A stretch of 64,000 nucleotides of DNA from Fragilariopsis cylindrus CCMP1102 (lineage: Eukaryota > Bacillariophyta > Bacillariophyceae > Bacillariales > Bacillariaceae), in the NCBI GenBank assembly GCA_900095095.1, contig FMBT01000313.1:430924-494923 (forward strand). The letters run 5' to 3'. The translations under genes and the position numbers were made by a program. Position 1 is the stretch's first letter, and every line of letters starts with the position of its first letter. Under the pieces are notes generated by a model that saw nothing but the letters and a program-made list of their open reading frames with translations, made no database searches and was not told where the DNA came from. Below, in pieces: positions 1 through 10,241 of this stretch.

Positions 1-1634
1 CTATTATCGCTTTTATCGCATCGTAACCAAGACTACCAATGTAATTGATCGATGTGGAGCAAGAAACTTCGACGCACATGCCGTCTTCGGTAACACAAGG
101 AACTTCGTCACCATCATTCTCGTATCCTGAGGAATAGAAGGGGGGGGGGGGGGGTACGTAGATGATGGAAGAGACGAATAAAACATTGCATTGTTAGGAA
201 TATTACACAATAATTAAATACGATCGTAGTAATCCTACATCGTAGATACACAGTACAGTACCAGTACCAGTACCAGTACAATACAGGTATATAAAACTTA
301 CCACACACCCAATCACGCATTACAGCTAACTTCGATTCTGATCCCTCCTCAGTTGTTTGGATTTTTCTTCTTTGATCTTGTGGTGGTGTGCTATGTTCGT
401 TATAGTAATCGGTTGCCATTTGTTGTGCTTCATCGTTACATCCCGCTATAGCTAATACCATTGGTTTACTAACAACGACATCCAATCTCAAACCGATATC
501 GTTCAAATCAAAATCTCCATCCTCATCCATATCATCTTTGCTTACATCGGCATCATTTGGTTTGATTTTAAAAGTAACATCCAACTTATATTTAGATGTG
601 TCACTTTCAAGAATTGGTGTAGCAACAATACTATTTATTGCAGCAATTGCAGTTGCTTCCAGATCTTTCTCTGTACCTGCTGCCCACAATACAATAGCAG
701 TCTCGCCATCATCTAGTGTTTCAAACTTTGCTGGGAAAGTTGTACAATAATTCTTTTGACTAATAATATCAGTATTGGATTGTCCTCCGGCTCGTTGGAG
801 TGCGGTCGGTTCAGATGAAGTAGGTTGAAATGTAGTAGTAGGTTGAAATGTAGTAGTAGGCATAGGAGAATCTGTTGGTGCTGGTGCGTCAGAAACTGTT
901 GGTTCAACCATGGTGGTTGTAGTAGGTGGTGATGGTGAAGGACCATCGTTGTTGTTGTTATTGTCGTAGTTAGGACCATCGTTGTTGTTCCATGATTCAT
1001 CATCGTCTTCTGTACACCATTCAACGTCTTGACCTTGATATGTTGCTGTTGCAACTGGGGAAGGTGTGGGTGGTGGTGTTGTTGGTGTAGACGTTACTGG
1101 TACTACTGTTGATGAACAACACTTTTTACGTCCATAGACAGCATAATCAATACAATCAGGATTTGGATTACAATTTACTTTTTGTGGGTACCGATGACCA
1201 CCATGATGAGGATTGCCATTATGCTTGTGTCGACATCCTCTCTTTTTATCCTTCTTTCCCTTCTTCGAATTTTTACCATTATATCTTTTCCATTTTCCAA
1301 CAGATCCTCGCAATCCAGTATCGTATTCCGGCTCGTCTTCTCCTTCCGCCGCCGGCTGGTTATTAATTGGTGTGTTCGGAGGATAATCCATATCTCTCTC
1401 TCCACCACTAAATGGAGTGATGGCAGCAGGTTTCGGATAATAATGTTGACGTAAAAAAGATTCGTTCGCTAATCCATCTAATAAGTCTAATCGTCTCTCC
1501 GACGTGGATGAAGTGGTGGTGGTTACACTTCCACTACTACTCCCTCCTTGAGAACCAGTCACTGCATGTATCAGTGAGCTACTCATCGTCATGAATATCG
1601 CCGCTGTTGCGGATAAGGAATAATAGGATTTCAT
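1..1634 (-). CDS. Secreted Cys/Thr-rich EF-hand-loop protein (partial)
   Basis: Start is the ATG at 1634, which opens a signal-peptide-like segment (MKSYYSLSATAAIFMTM...). A longer reading upstream would need a GTG start, so I rejected it. Order of parts: signal peptide, low-complexity region, a very basic His/Lys/Gly stretch with CRHKH and four or more Cys (about residues 130-180), a Pro/Thr linker, then a globular part containing DMDEDGDFDLND, a canonical EF-hand loop with Asp at positions 1, 3, 5 and 12 (about residues 367-379). The exon ends at 302 on a GTAAGT donor; an intron (127-301) whose 3' end is a long C tract plus CAG leads to an exon from 126 to the window edge that keeps the frame (ENDGDEVPCVTEDGMC...). 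The C-terminus lies outside. I recognise no family; a cell-wall or extracellular calcium-binding role is only inference. Confidence 0.7.
127..301 (-). other. Intron of the secreted EF-hand gene
   Basis: Donor GTAAGT at 301-296 and acceptor CAG at 129-127 on the minus strand. Splicing joins G|GA and keeps the frame. The polypyrimidine tract is a run of 15 C on the sense strand (G run at 140-154 on the plus strand), plus a CAGTAC repeat near 250-280. Confidence 0.75.
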
Positions 1635-2902
1635 GATTGATGAAGATCTACTGTTTGTGTATCGTTGTGGTCTACAAAGTAAAAGAAACACGACTTGCTT
1701 TGCTTTTCGAGCTTTCTTCTTCGTCGTTTCGTTGCTGTGCTATGCTATGCTGTGCTGTGCTGTGAAATCGACTCGATTCTTTTAGAGAGCTGCTACTGTA
1801 TGCTACTATATACTTTCTACGAGAGAGGTAGAGATCACTAATGGTGCCTTGTATGTTACGAGTAATACAGAACAGTTAGTAGTAGTACGGTTTATTCAAT
1901 TGATTTGTGCGTAGCTTGGTTGATAAAGAATTGCTTCGTCGACTTTAAAAGAGTAAAAGTTTGAATTGACTTAAAAAAGTTTGTGAGTGATGTAACGCGT
2001 AGCAACTACCTAGTAAGCTTATTCGGATACAAAACGGCTTTTTTTTCGTCGATCCAAATAAAATCCAATCATAGATCAAAAAATATACGACTAATTGCCG
2101 CCCAGGAGACTGAACGCTTAAATGTTATGTGTGTGTTTGATTTATAAACGTTATCTTTTTTAACCGTCAATATTTTTACAAGAACAGGAAGATGTGCAAC
2201 GTACTAATTGATAAAAATTCAAACACTATCGCGCGCAGTGTAGGACCTAATTGAGTCGGGTTTAGTTAGTACAATATTGAAACTTAAAAATGCAAGCAAG
2301 TCAGCAAGACAAGCAAGGAACATAATAATATTATGTACAGTACTCACAGCAATCTAATCCATTGTCTTCATACTCACTTCATGGATGTACTGTATCAATA
2401 ACTATCCTAGTATTCTCTAGCTCTGTTGTCATCATTCAATGCTATACTGCTAATTTAAAAGAAGTCTTCTTCCTCATTGCATTATTATCACAATATCTTA
2501 TAGCATGTACCACTTTAGTTTGGCATATGTATCTACTCTCATGGTTTTCACCCAATCCTATGCTATGCTTATGATGCTGGTGGAAAGTTGTTGTAATCAA
2601 TCTAGTACAGTAGTAGCAGATTTTATTTGTCCGTAAAGAATGATGGAAAATCACCTGGTATATGAAAAGATACCATAGTCTCATAATACTAGAGGCTGCT
2701 ACCAAAAGAAAAATTCAAGACAAGTACAATTACAAGTTTTCTCATCTCTAATTAGTGGTATAGCTGCTTTGGCAGTGCTGCACCTTCGTGAGAGCAGTAC
2801 TCAAGCCATGGGCTGATCGTTTTGGAAGGATTTAAATTAGATATTTATATTACTATTACTTTTATTGACTAACAATTGATAAAACCATCTACCTATATAT
2901 AG

Positions 2903-2934
<32 letters not shown>

Positions 2935-3539
2935 CTTCTTTATTCCATTTGTTGCCGAACAATATAGATCATACTTGTAATTTACAATCCCTGAATAGGA
3001 GTACACACGTATACTTGCCTTTGAACTGTTTTTTTAGGCAACCTTTGAATACCTCAAACAGCGTTTCTAAACCAATCAGAAAGCCCAATCTCATTCCTCT
3101 TAATATTCTATCCACTAAAAGACCTTACCAAATCCCTCTGGCTCACTTCAATTATGATGTATTCTTCACTGAGCAAACTGCGATCACAAAAGAGGTGTGC
3201 CTTCAAGCTGTTTCAATCACATTCATTGTAATCAATGCCATTGGACGTCTTAAATCAGAGGGAAAATCAGATCTAAAAGACCAATCCTCTTCTAAAGACA
3301 AATAGAAAGAAATTACTACATTAATTTAGGTGGATAGTAGCTACGTAGCTAGCTAGTAGGCTAGCTAGTAGTAGCTACTAGGTCTATCTATCTAGCTCTA
3401 CTACTAGTAACTAGTAGTAGAGTCTACACGTGGATCTACGTAACAGAATGCACGTCCGTGAATAAAGAGGGCAACATAAATAAATAATGTTGTTTGAAAG
3501 ATCGCGTTTTCAGCGAAGTTTGAAAGGCCTCTTCGTCCA
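1635..3539. other. Intergenic, no convincing gene
   Basis: Short open frames here start on non-ATG codons or lack any recognisable domain. A TA-rich microsatellite lies at about 2893-2930 and a CTAG/AGCTAGCTAG-rich low-complexity patch at about 3338-3425. The left part is presumably promoter and 5' UTR of the secreted protein gene. Confidence 0.5.
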
Positions 3540-4493
3540 ATGCCAACAACAAAATTCAAAGAACATCATACCATACCGTACAGTACCAATAATAATATAA
3601 AAAGGATGAAGCGTGCTAGTAGTAGTAGTGTGGTAGGGAAGGAACCAGAACAGCAGAGCGGTAGTACAAACAGCAGCGATGCTGCTGACCGGGCGACAGC
3701 AACAGCTCCTGCTGCTGTCAAGAAACAAAAAGTTATGAACGTTGATAATCACAACGATGCTGATGATACACATGGTGCCTCGCCACGACAGGAAGCAGAA
3801 AAGAAAGAGGAAAAGATAGAGGAAGAAACCAAGGAAGAAGCAGAAAAAGAAGTAGATGGAGCCAGTCTTCTCGAACCGCAGTTAGAGTTGATGCCCCTGA
3901 TCCCCGCACAACCACCGACGGTACCCTTAACCGATGAGGAAGAGGTGGAATTGCAAAAGAAATATCGGTACAAATATCAAACACGACCGGCCCCGGTGTA
4001 TAAATCCAAAGATTATGCGTTATGGCCCGGCAAGTTACCCCAAGCGGTGTTTGGGTCGCAAAAAAATATACATAATGCGGTTGTCGCGTCGGACTATATG
4101 CGGACGTGGTTTGCCCAATATCAAGGCTTACGGACGCCACCACCCAAAGCGGCCCGGTCGTCATATGCCTTGTATTACAATACACAAAAAACTCACTGGA
4201 AAGATACGCACGGGAAATTGAATCAAAAACGAGACTCCAAAAAAATTGGTGTCCTGTGGCAAAATTTAGCCGTCGCGGACAAAGCCATTTACGAACACCA
4301 ATATGATCGAAGTCACGAACAATATACCATCAATACGCAGTATTGGCATGACGAAGCCGCGAAATGGCGGACCGCGAAAATTCAACAAATCGTTCATCAA
4401 GCTAACAACGGTGGTGGTGGTGGAGAAGGATCATCCTTGGAGTTGGTGGAACAACAGGTCACCGCACTGATCGAGGCGATTAGTCGTGACTAG
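3540..4493 (+). CDS. HMG-box domain protein
   Basis: A 317-residue, single-exon protein. The N-terminal half is low complexity: Ser/Ala-rich, then a Glu/Lys-rich acidic coiled stretch (about 80-115). The C-terminal half carries an HMG-box-like fold at about residues 198-275: P-P-K-A-A-R-S-S-Y-A-L-Y opens it, followed by G-V-L-W-Q-N-L-A and D-K-A-I-Y-E-H-Q-Y, which match the helix 1, 2 and 3 signatures (aromatic Y/Y, W, K..YE..Y). HMG boxes bend DNA in the nucleus, in chromatin or transcription. Start is the first ATG; an alternative in-frame Met lies about 20 codons in. It ends in a short Gly run and a helix. Target genes cannot be deduced. Confidence 0.75.
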   Translation: MPTTKFKEHHTIPYSTNNNIKRMKRASSSSVVGKEPEQQSGSTNSSDAADRATATAPAAVKKQKVMNVDNHNDADDTHGASPRQEAEKKEEKIEEETKEEAEKEVDGASLLEPQLELMPLIPAQPPTVPLTDEEEVELQKKYRYKYQTRPAPVYKSKDYALWPGKLPQAVFGSQKNIHNAVVASDYMRTWFAQYQGLRTPPPKAARSSYALYYNTQKTHWKDTHGKLNQKRDSKKIGVLWQNLAVADKAIYEHQYDRSHEQYTINTQYWHDEAAKWRTAKIQQIVHQANNGGGGGEGSSLELVEQQVTALIEAISRD

Positions 4494-4735
4494 ATCTTGA
4501 TGAGATCTCGACTCGACACTCGACTCGATTGATCATCTACAATTACTTTTTTATTCAAACCAAATTCCTAAGAATCATAACATACTGTACATGTATAACA
4601 AAACACAACAATTAAATAGATCTAAAAAATTTATGAAATACTTGTTACCGTATTTCATTTATTTGAAAACAAAAAGGGCACCGGGGTTGGATCCGTTGGC
4701 CAGTGCTTTTTTCTGTTTTCGGTTATTATAAAGCA

Positions 4736-5551
4736 CTATTTTTCGACGTGACTTCCTGCTGCACAACACTTACACGTCGTGAAACTCTCACCAACTTCAG
4801 TATCATTATCAATATCATTAGCATTCGCACTATCACCGTCATAGGATTGTTGTTGTTGCTGTTGTTGTTGCTGAATCACAAAATCCCAAAATTGATCTTT
4901 TGACGATTCCAATAATTTCTTGCGTCGTCGTTTGCTAGTAAAATTGTTATTGGAATTACCGGGTGTTGCACCTTGTGGAGTAGTTTTAGTGGTTGTGGTC
5001 GTGGTCGTTTCTTCTTTTCCGTGTGGTGGTGGTGGATAATCGAGAAATTGTGGTCCGCGCAATGTTTGTGATAGTGCATTTAATTCCGCAATCGATGCAA
5101 TACCATCAATATCAATTTCCTTTTGTTCGAACTGATGCTGATGCTGCTGCTGCTGTTCTTTTTCATCATGTTCACTTTCCTGGGAGGATGATGATGCTTC
5201 CTTCGTGGAAGGCTGTACTTCTATATATTCAACACCATCACTACGGGTGGATGCTACTGCTGTCGCCGCTGTATTGGTGGTGGTACTACTGCTACTGCTA
5301 CTGCTACTGGCTGTGGCTTTCCTGGAAGTGGTTGTTGTGGATGCTAGTTTCGAAAAATGAACTTCTCTTGTTGTTGTTGCTGTTGTTGTTCGTATCTTCG
5401 ATCGTTGTGGTAGTAGTATCATGCACGAAGATACCTGCGACACAAAGTCAAAGTTTGTCAGCAACAGCATGATGGAAACTAGTAGTAACGTTGTCGCGAT
5501 GTTGATGTTGATCATACTTCTGCTTCTTTTGCTTCTACTTATTTCTCCCAT
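4736..5551 (-). CDS. Secreted or membrane low-complexity protein, unknown
   Basis: A 271-residue frame from ATG at 5551. It opens with basic residues and a long hydrophobic helix (about 17-36, IATTLLLVSIMLLLTNF), a signal peptide or anchor. The rest is Thr/Ser/Gln-rich with several homopolymer runs (Ser, Thr, Gln), a short more ordered segment (IASIAELNALSQTLRGPQFLDYPPPP, split here as about 140-175), a basic KRRRKK patch, and a C-terminal CKCC cluster. No family recognised. The Gln run near the end is coded by a CAA/CAG microsatellite, so its length may vary between alleles. Confidence 0.55.
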   Translation of the reverse strand: MGEISRSKRSRSMININIATTLLLVSIMLLLTNFDFVSQVSSCMILLPQRSKIRTTTATTTREVHFSKLASTTTTSRKATASSSSSSSSTTTNTAATAVASTRSDGVEYIEVQPSTKEASSSSQESEHDEKEQQQQHQHQFEQKEIDIDGIASIAELNALSQTLRGPQFLDYPPPPHGKEETTTTTTTKTTPQGATPGNSNNNFTSKRRRKKLLESSKDQFWDFVIQQQQQQQQQSYDGDSANANDIDNDTEVGESFTTCKCCAAGSHVEK

Positions 5552-6050
5552 CCTCCCATTAATTTACCTCTCTGTTCCAAACAAACAAGTCTATCAATAC
5601 TTTACCCGTATTGTTGATACTGTACAGTAGCTAAACAAACAATTTGCACAAAATAGAGGACGTCCTGTAGTAACAGTATTTTACCGTAGAAGCAGTACTA
5701 GAAAACAACCGTAAACGGCCAGACGCTCTTTACATAGCAACACCGGAGTTATTAGCTAGGAAATGTGCGCGTCTACGCTAAAGTATGTATTGAGTATGTA
5801 AATAGACAGAACACCTTCAGAAAAATTTAAGTCCAAAATATAAGATACTATAAAAGTATAAAAATCTAGTCTTCTAATCAAAATATGAATACCATATGCG
5901 TCGTCTTGCCTGTTTGAATTGACGAAAATAAATGCCGTAGATTCGTGTTGTAGATTGGAATAAAATAAAATAGAATAAAATAGAATTATAATAGCAAACC
6001 AATTAACTAACTAATAGCGTGCACGTACTGCATATTATATATCCTGCCAT
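5552..6050. other. Intergenic between two minus-strand genes
   Basis: AT-rich; no open frame, RNA gene or repeat that I can support. It should hold the promoter of the low-complexity secreted protein and the 3' end of the CrtA-like gene. Confidence 0.5.
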
Positions 6051-6686
6051 TTATATTTGACTGACAGTAGCTGATGTTTGTAGGATCCATTCGGGTTGTG
6101 ATATATAACATAGTAGTACAGTCAACACCGAAATGACACCCACCGACGAACCGATGACCATCATTCGTTTTGCAACACCAGTAGACGACATACTACTACT
6201 ACCACCATTACTATCACTACTATTACTATTACCACCACCCCTTCTTTTCTTTTGATTCGTTTCAGGAACAGTAGTAGTAGTAGTTACTGCTGTTCTTGTT
6301 GGTTTCCTCCCGTGCATTGCTCCGTGTTCGTCCCATAATACCAAAGCTTCATCCCATGTGGGAATCGAATTAGAATAATATCCATAGACTTTGGTACCAC
6401 CGGGTGTGGAGATTTGGCTTGTTACTTTCATAGCAGCAGCATGTGGTCCAGAAGCATAAAACTTCATCATACTTTTCCGATCCTTCCATACCGTCAATGT
6501 ATGTTGAACACCATTCCGACCTGTAAATTGTTGATCGATGTTTCCCGGAAAACTTGACGCATTAATTTGACTCACGAAATAGATGAAACGAGGCATGTGC
6601 CACATGCTTTTGACCTGCAGACCTGTCACCGACACATAGTATTTCATCGTCGCGGCGGCCGCGGTGGTGGCAATAGATTTAGTCAT
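6051..6686 (-). CDS. CrtA/ABM-like dimeric alpha-beta barrel protein with C-terminal anchor
   Basis: A 211-residue single-exon protein from ATG at 6686. Residues about 14-125 look like the dimeric alpha/beta-barrel superfamily (spheroidene monooxygenase CrtA and DUF3291-type proteins): a first strand YYVSVTGLQV, a helix MWHMPRFIYFVSQINAS, a strand HTLTVWKDRKSMMKFY and SGPHAAAMK, the usual 'T.W.....M..F..S..H..AM' pattern. After a Thr-, Lys/Arg- and Ser/Gly-rich linker comes one hydrophobic helix near the C-terminus (about 175-198), so the domain is probably cytosolic on a tail anchor. These folds include haem-binding monooxygenases, but I cannot name a substrate. A histidine lies in the SGPH motif. 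Confidence 0.65.
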   Translation of the reverse strand: MTKSIATTAAAATMKYYVSVTGLQVKSMWHMPRFIYFVSQINASSFPGNIDQQFTGRNGVQHTLTVWKDRKSMMKFYASGPHAAAMKVTSQISTPGGTKVYGYYSNSIPTWDEALVLWDEHGAMHGRKPTRTAVTTTTTVPETNQKKRRGGGNSNSSDSNGGSSSMSSTGVAKRMMVIGSSVGVISVLTVLLCYISQPEWILQTSATVSQI

Positions 6687-7352
6687 GGTTCGTAGCGATT
6701 GGTGATTATTGGTGTGATGTTGTTTATTGGCCTGGTTATATTATTGTCTTGCTTTTATTGTATGATTTAGCATTTTATGAGTGGTTGAGATTCACAACAT
6801 ACTACACTACAAAATTGTTACTGCATTGTAGTTAGATGATTTACAAGGTTACACGGTGATGACGATCGACGACATGCTTTGAGATGATGTTTCTTAATTC
6901 GTGTGTAGTATTCCGCCGCGCCTCGACGTATTTATTTATTTTTTGTATCATTATTTTTTAATTTATTTATATAATCTTATTGAAGAAGCTTCCAAAACCC
7001 GATCAGTTAATTAATGAAAAATAATTGGAATGGAAGTACGACTAGGTCTAGTCTAGTACAGTACGAAGTACAGTCGTGTTCGATCAAAATGTACAGTACT
7101 GTATACGGTAGTTTTTCACCATTATCAAAAAATTTAAGCGAAGCACGACTTAGTTCTAGTCTTGACTCGAATCATACGAAAAAAACAACGTACGTAGTAC
7201 TATATAATATGTTGAATGTACAGTATCATGATAGTCGACGAAACACAACAGTACATTGTAACTGCTGTATCGACAACAACGACAAGTAATACATCAAGTC
7301 AAATGAGATTAAATTTTGTTTTATTAATTAATAAGAATATCGTAAGACTAAC
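6687..7352. other. Divergent promoter region
   Basis: Lies between the CrtA-like gene (minus) and the DUF2306-like gene (plus). A GTACAGTAC/TACTGTAC-rich low-complexity stretch runs from about 7040 to 7250. No gene seen. Confidence 0.5.
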
Positions 7353-8183
7353 ATGGCGAACAATAATGTTGTAACCGGTACAGTCAAAAGTCAAACACTC
7401 AATATGACAAATCTAGGTGATATCACCGATGACGATGAAGAAGGTAAAGTCAATTTATCGAACAATAATGTTGTCGAAGTTACGGTCAAAAGGCAAACAC
7501 TCAATATAACAAATCAAGGTGATATCACTGATGACGATGACAAAGGCAATGTCAGTCTATGGGCGGGGAATTTTAGCATCTACTGGCTCCTTGCGACACT
7601 CATTGGCCTGTGGTTTATCTTCATTCACACGCCCCAGCATATTACAGCCAAGGGGGTGCAAGATTACGGCGTGGTCTTCTGGATGCACATCACGCTTGCG
7701 TGCTTCACCTACATTGCTTGTATGTGGAACGTGTTCCACACACCTTCCCATGGACCTTGGTATGCAAATATCCACATTCTTGTCGGACGCACAGCCGTGT
7801 TTACGAGCCTAGTTGGTTTTTCCTTGGGGATGGTAGCGGCGTGGGGGCCAGGAAGTACGACGTCATTTGGGTTTGCTATCGGGATCACATCTGGTGGCAT
7901 CGCTCAGATAATATGCACAATTATTGGATTTAGTGCGATCAAGCTACACCAGTGGGAAAAGGAGAAACCAGTTCCCGACGAGAAATGGAAACAGCGGTAC
8001 CTACGCATCCACATCGGCACAATGCTGGGTCTTTTTTTCCCTTCGTGCGGGGTGCCTGCTGTCATGCGAATATTCGAGATGGTCGGAATGAAGATGCAAG
8101 TAGGGCTTCCTGTGGGACTCACAATCTTTGCCATCATGATTCCTCTCACGACACAAGCTCTGGACAAAAAGAGATGGTATTGA
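7353..8183 (+). CDS. Six-helix DUF2306-like membrane protein
   Basis: 276 residues from ATG at 7353. The first 70 residues are two near-copies of a 34-residue unit (NNNVVTGTVKSQTLNMTNLG... and NNNVVEVTVKRQTLNITNQG...), each ending in an acidic DDD stretch. Six hydrophobic helices follow (about residues 72-92, 105-130, 140-166, 172-197, 217-240, 247-268). Histidines recur at helix edges (WMH, HTPSHGP, NIHILVGR, LRIHIG), and the 'H.. GR..' spacing resembles DUF2306 membrane proteins; haem binding by those His is only a guess. A short open frame continues at 8200, so a downstream exon is possible. Confidence 0.65.
   Translation: MANNNVVTGTVKSQTLNMTNLGDITDDDEEGKVNLSNNNVVEVTVKRQTLNITNQGDITDDDDKGNVSLWAGNFSIYWLLATLIGLWFIFIHTPQHITAKGVQDYGVVFWMHITLACFTYIACMWNVFHTPSHGPWYANIHILVGRTAVFTSLVGFSLGMVAAWGPGSTTSFGFAIGITSGGIAQIICTIIGFSAIKLHQWEKEKPVPDEKWKQRYLRIHIGTMLGLFFPSCGVPAVMRIFEMVGMKMQVGLPVGLTIFAIMIPLTTQALDKKRWY
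7359..7562 (+). repeat. Tandem duplication of 102 bp inside the DUF2306-like gene
   Basis: Units 7359-7460 and 7461-7562 are in frame and about 80 percent alike by eye. They encode the cytosolic N-terminal tail. Confidence 0.85.
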
Positions 8184-8199
8184 TTGATCTATTGATTGA

Positions 8200-8799
8200 G
8201 ATCTATTCAGATCAAGTGGCCCTTGTTCAAGGGAGTCTGCTGGTAATAGTAGCATTGATAGCTTGAATAGACTGGTCCTAGTAGAAGAATTGGATACAAA
8301 ATACGGGGATGAGCATACTCCTCATAACTACAAGAAATATATGCAACTCAGTAGTATTGCTAAGGAGTTGATACTAGAAGCGACAATAGGAAACAACAAC
8401 AATAAAGACTATCGCCGCAAAATGATACTCGCGTTCGAAATCTGTTCCTATAAAGATTCGTTGGATGTCTCGGTTACGCTGAAAATGTTTCAGTCGTTAT
8501 CATTCGGAGAGCATGTACCAGTTCTTTATTGGTCAGAACTCTATAAAAGCACAGTTCAAGGATACCACGATAACTACAACGATTGGGAATCGGCAGTAGA
8601 AGTTGAAAAACTTGATGGGTATTACCGTTGGTATCGCAATTTTTATCATGTATGCACTTTAGATTATAACTTCAACACCACCTTGACAAGCCCATCAAAG
8701 TCAGGAGAGAATGACGGTGAGGACGACCTTACAGGTGGACGTGCGCAGATAGCAATTGGCGATGCAGAAATTTGGCATAGTCTTTATTATTACATATAG
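8200..8799 (+). CDS. Open frame without clear start, unknown
   Basis: The frame is open from 8200 (after TGA at 8197) to TAG at 8799. The first in-frame ATG is at 8341; the region upstream has a plausible 3' splice site (ATTCAG at 8205-8210), so this could be a second exon. The sequence is not low complexity (e.g. VLYWSELYKSTVQGYH, GYYRWYRNFYHV), which argues for a real or once-real protein of about 150-190 residues. It begins 17 bp after the DUF2306-like gene on the same strand. I recognise no family. Confidence 0.35.
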   Translation, partial: DLFRSSGPCSRESAGNSSIDSLNRLVLVEELDTKYGDEHTPHNYKKYMQLSSIAKELILEATIGNNNNKDYRRKMILAFEICSYKDSLDVSVTLKMFQSLSFGEHVPVLYWSELYKSTVQGYHDNYNDWESAVEVEKLDGYYRWYRNFYHVCTLDYNFNTTLTSPSKSGENDGEDDLTGGRAQIAIGDAEIWHSLYYYI

Positions 8800-9564
8800 T
8801 TTGGGAGACCACAGAAGTGGAATGTAGAATACACCAACGCCGCATACATCTTAAGGATTCTTCATGAAAGTAATCCCCTCCTCTCATCGCACATATAACA
8901 TCCTAGATGGCTCTAAAAGTAAAATTAATAATATAAAATATAGCGTTGAAAGCAACCGTTTATTTCCACCAATGATAATAAGTAATTGTAGCTTTTAAAC
9001 GACACAGGACGACACATACGAACTCAAAACTATAGTATTATTTCATCGGAACCCAATTGATTTTATAGGAGAAACTCAGCACTCGCATCCTCCTTACCAC
9101 TTTCGTATCAATACTCGTAAAAGATGATCGCAGTTGATGTTGTCGTCGTTTCCGCTACGAATATATTAGTGGTTTTAAGTAGGAGGTGAACAGGTCCAGG
9201 TACTATGCTTCTTGCAAATGTAAATATGCTACATCAAGATGATGTGCATTCGATAATCGTCCATACCGTTCACCAAGTTTTACATAATCCATTGTAGATC
9301 TCAAATTCACAACAATACAATTCTAGTTCGCACCTTCTTCAATATAGTAGAGATGTGATACTACTACGAGGGGGGCACAAAACAACCACTGTATTAATTG
9401 TGTTCAATAGGAAGTTGAAGCTACTAGCAAGACTAAAACTCATTACGGTATTGAACAGTTTATTTATAAATTAAATATGCTACAGTGTTTGGTTTGTTAA
9501 TAGTAGAAAAAATGGGAGAAGGATCCGAATAAAATCAAAATAATGATTCGAGTTGTGGTTTTCT
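8800..9564. other. Intergenic
   Basis: AT-rich, with no coding signal that I can support on either strand. The right end borders the 3' processing signals of the H2B gene. Confidence 0.5.
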
Positions 9565-9571
9565 TCTGTTT
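9565..9571 (-). promoter_or_regulatory. AAACAGA downstream element of H2B
   Basis: AAACAGA on the minus strand, 8 nt downstream of the H2B palindrome. The same heptamer lies 8-10 nt after the palindrome in all four histone genes. Confidence 0.55.
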
Positions 9572-9579
9572 AAGAATGT

Positions 9580-9595
9580 GGAGATTAAAATCTCC
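9580..9595 (-). promoter_or_regulatory. Histone 3' stem-loop-like element, H2B
   Basis: Minus-strand GGAGATTTTAATCTCC folds as a 6-bp stem with a 4-nt UUUA loop, 93 nt after the H2B stop. It is preceded by a CAAA-rich flank and CC and followed by ACA. The size matches the metazoan histone stem-loop (6-bp stem, UYUN-type loop), but the middle stem pairs differ. Confidence 0.75.
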
Positions 9596-9688
9596 GGTTT
9601 GTTTTTGTTAATATACAATGTATATCACATCAATCGAATCGAATAGAATGATGCAATAGATATGTATATTGTTGTTTTGATTGTTTGT

Positions 9689-10241
9689 TTAGGCAGAACT
9701 GAATTTGGTAACAGCCTTGGTTCCTTCGGAAACAGCATGCTTGGCAAGTTCACCAGGAAGCATTAAACGGACAGCAGTTTGGATTTCACGGGAGGAAAGT
9801 GTTGCTTTCTTGTTGTACTTTCCAAGCTTTCCAGCTTCCGTTGCGATACGTTCAAAGATATCATTAATGAAGGAGTTCATGATTGACATACCCTTCTTGG
9901 AGATACCAGTATCCGGATGGACTTGTTTCAAGACCTTGTAAATGTAGGTGGAATACGATTCGACACGCTTTTTTTTACGCTTGGTGGTAGTACCATCAGT
10001 CTTCTTGGCTGGAGCAGCCTTCTTGCTAGATTGTTTACTTGGAGTTTTTGCCTGTTCGTTATATTTATTGAATGAATGATAATGTGTCATGATGATGAAG
10101 AAAGAAGGAAATGAAGCGATAGGTGAGAAAATGGCACATAGATACTAGATATACATATACATGAAACATGCATGGAAGAAGACATGGCGACCGCGATATC
10201 AGATGTCACAGGAAAAAATCTAGAGCATTCGGACTTACCAT
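9689..10241 (-). CDS. Histone H2B (two exons)
   Basis: Coding exon 1 is only the ATG at 10241-10239, immediately followed by a GTAAGT donor. The intron spans 10052-10238 and ends in GAACAG; exon 2 is 10051-9689. The spliced protein is 121 residues, [18 protein letters not shown]..., the usual length and N-terminus. An uninterrupted reading gives a 133-residue protein starting [10 protein letters not shown], which is intron read-through and not H2B-like. The histone fold is complete: [24 protein letters not shown]..., [48 protein letters not shown]. It pairs with H2A in the nucleosome. It is divergent from the H2A gene over a shared promoter. Confidence 0.93.
10052..10238 (-). other. H2B intron directly after the start codon
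   Basis: Donor GTAAGT touches the ATG; acceptor CAG at 10054-10052. The intron contains two in-frame-looking ATGs that would mislead gene finders. Confidence 0.85.

Noticed and set aside
2949-3305. 118-residue open frame
   Set aside because: Starts on TTG, has no domain and lies in a repeat-rich AT region.
4993-5472. Plus-strand frame of 159 residues
   Set aside because: Antisense shadow of the Thr/Ser/Gln-rich secreted protein; composition is the complement of its microsatellites.
9689-10090. H2B as a single-exon 133-residue protein from 10090
   Set aside because: Residues 1-13 ([13 protein letters not shown]) are not H2B-like and correspond to intron sequence; splicing ATG at 10241 to 10051 gives the standard N-terminus.
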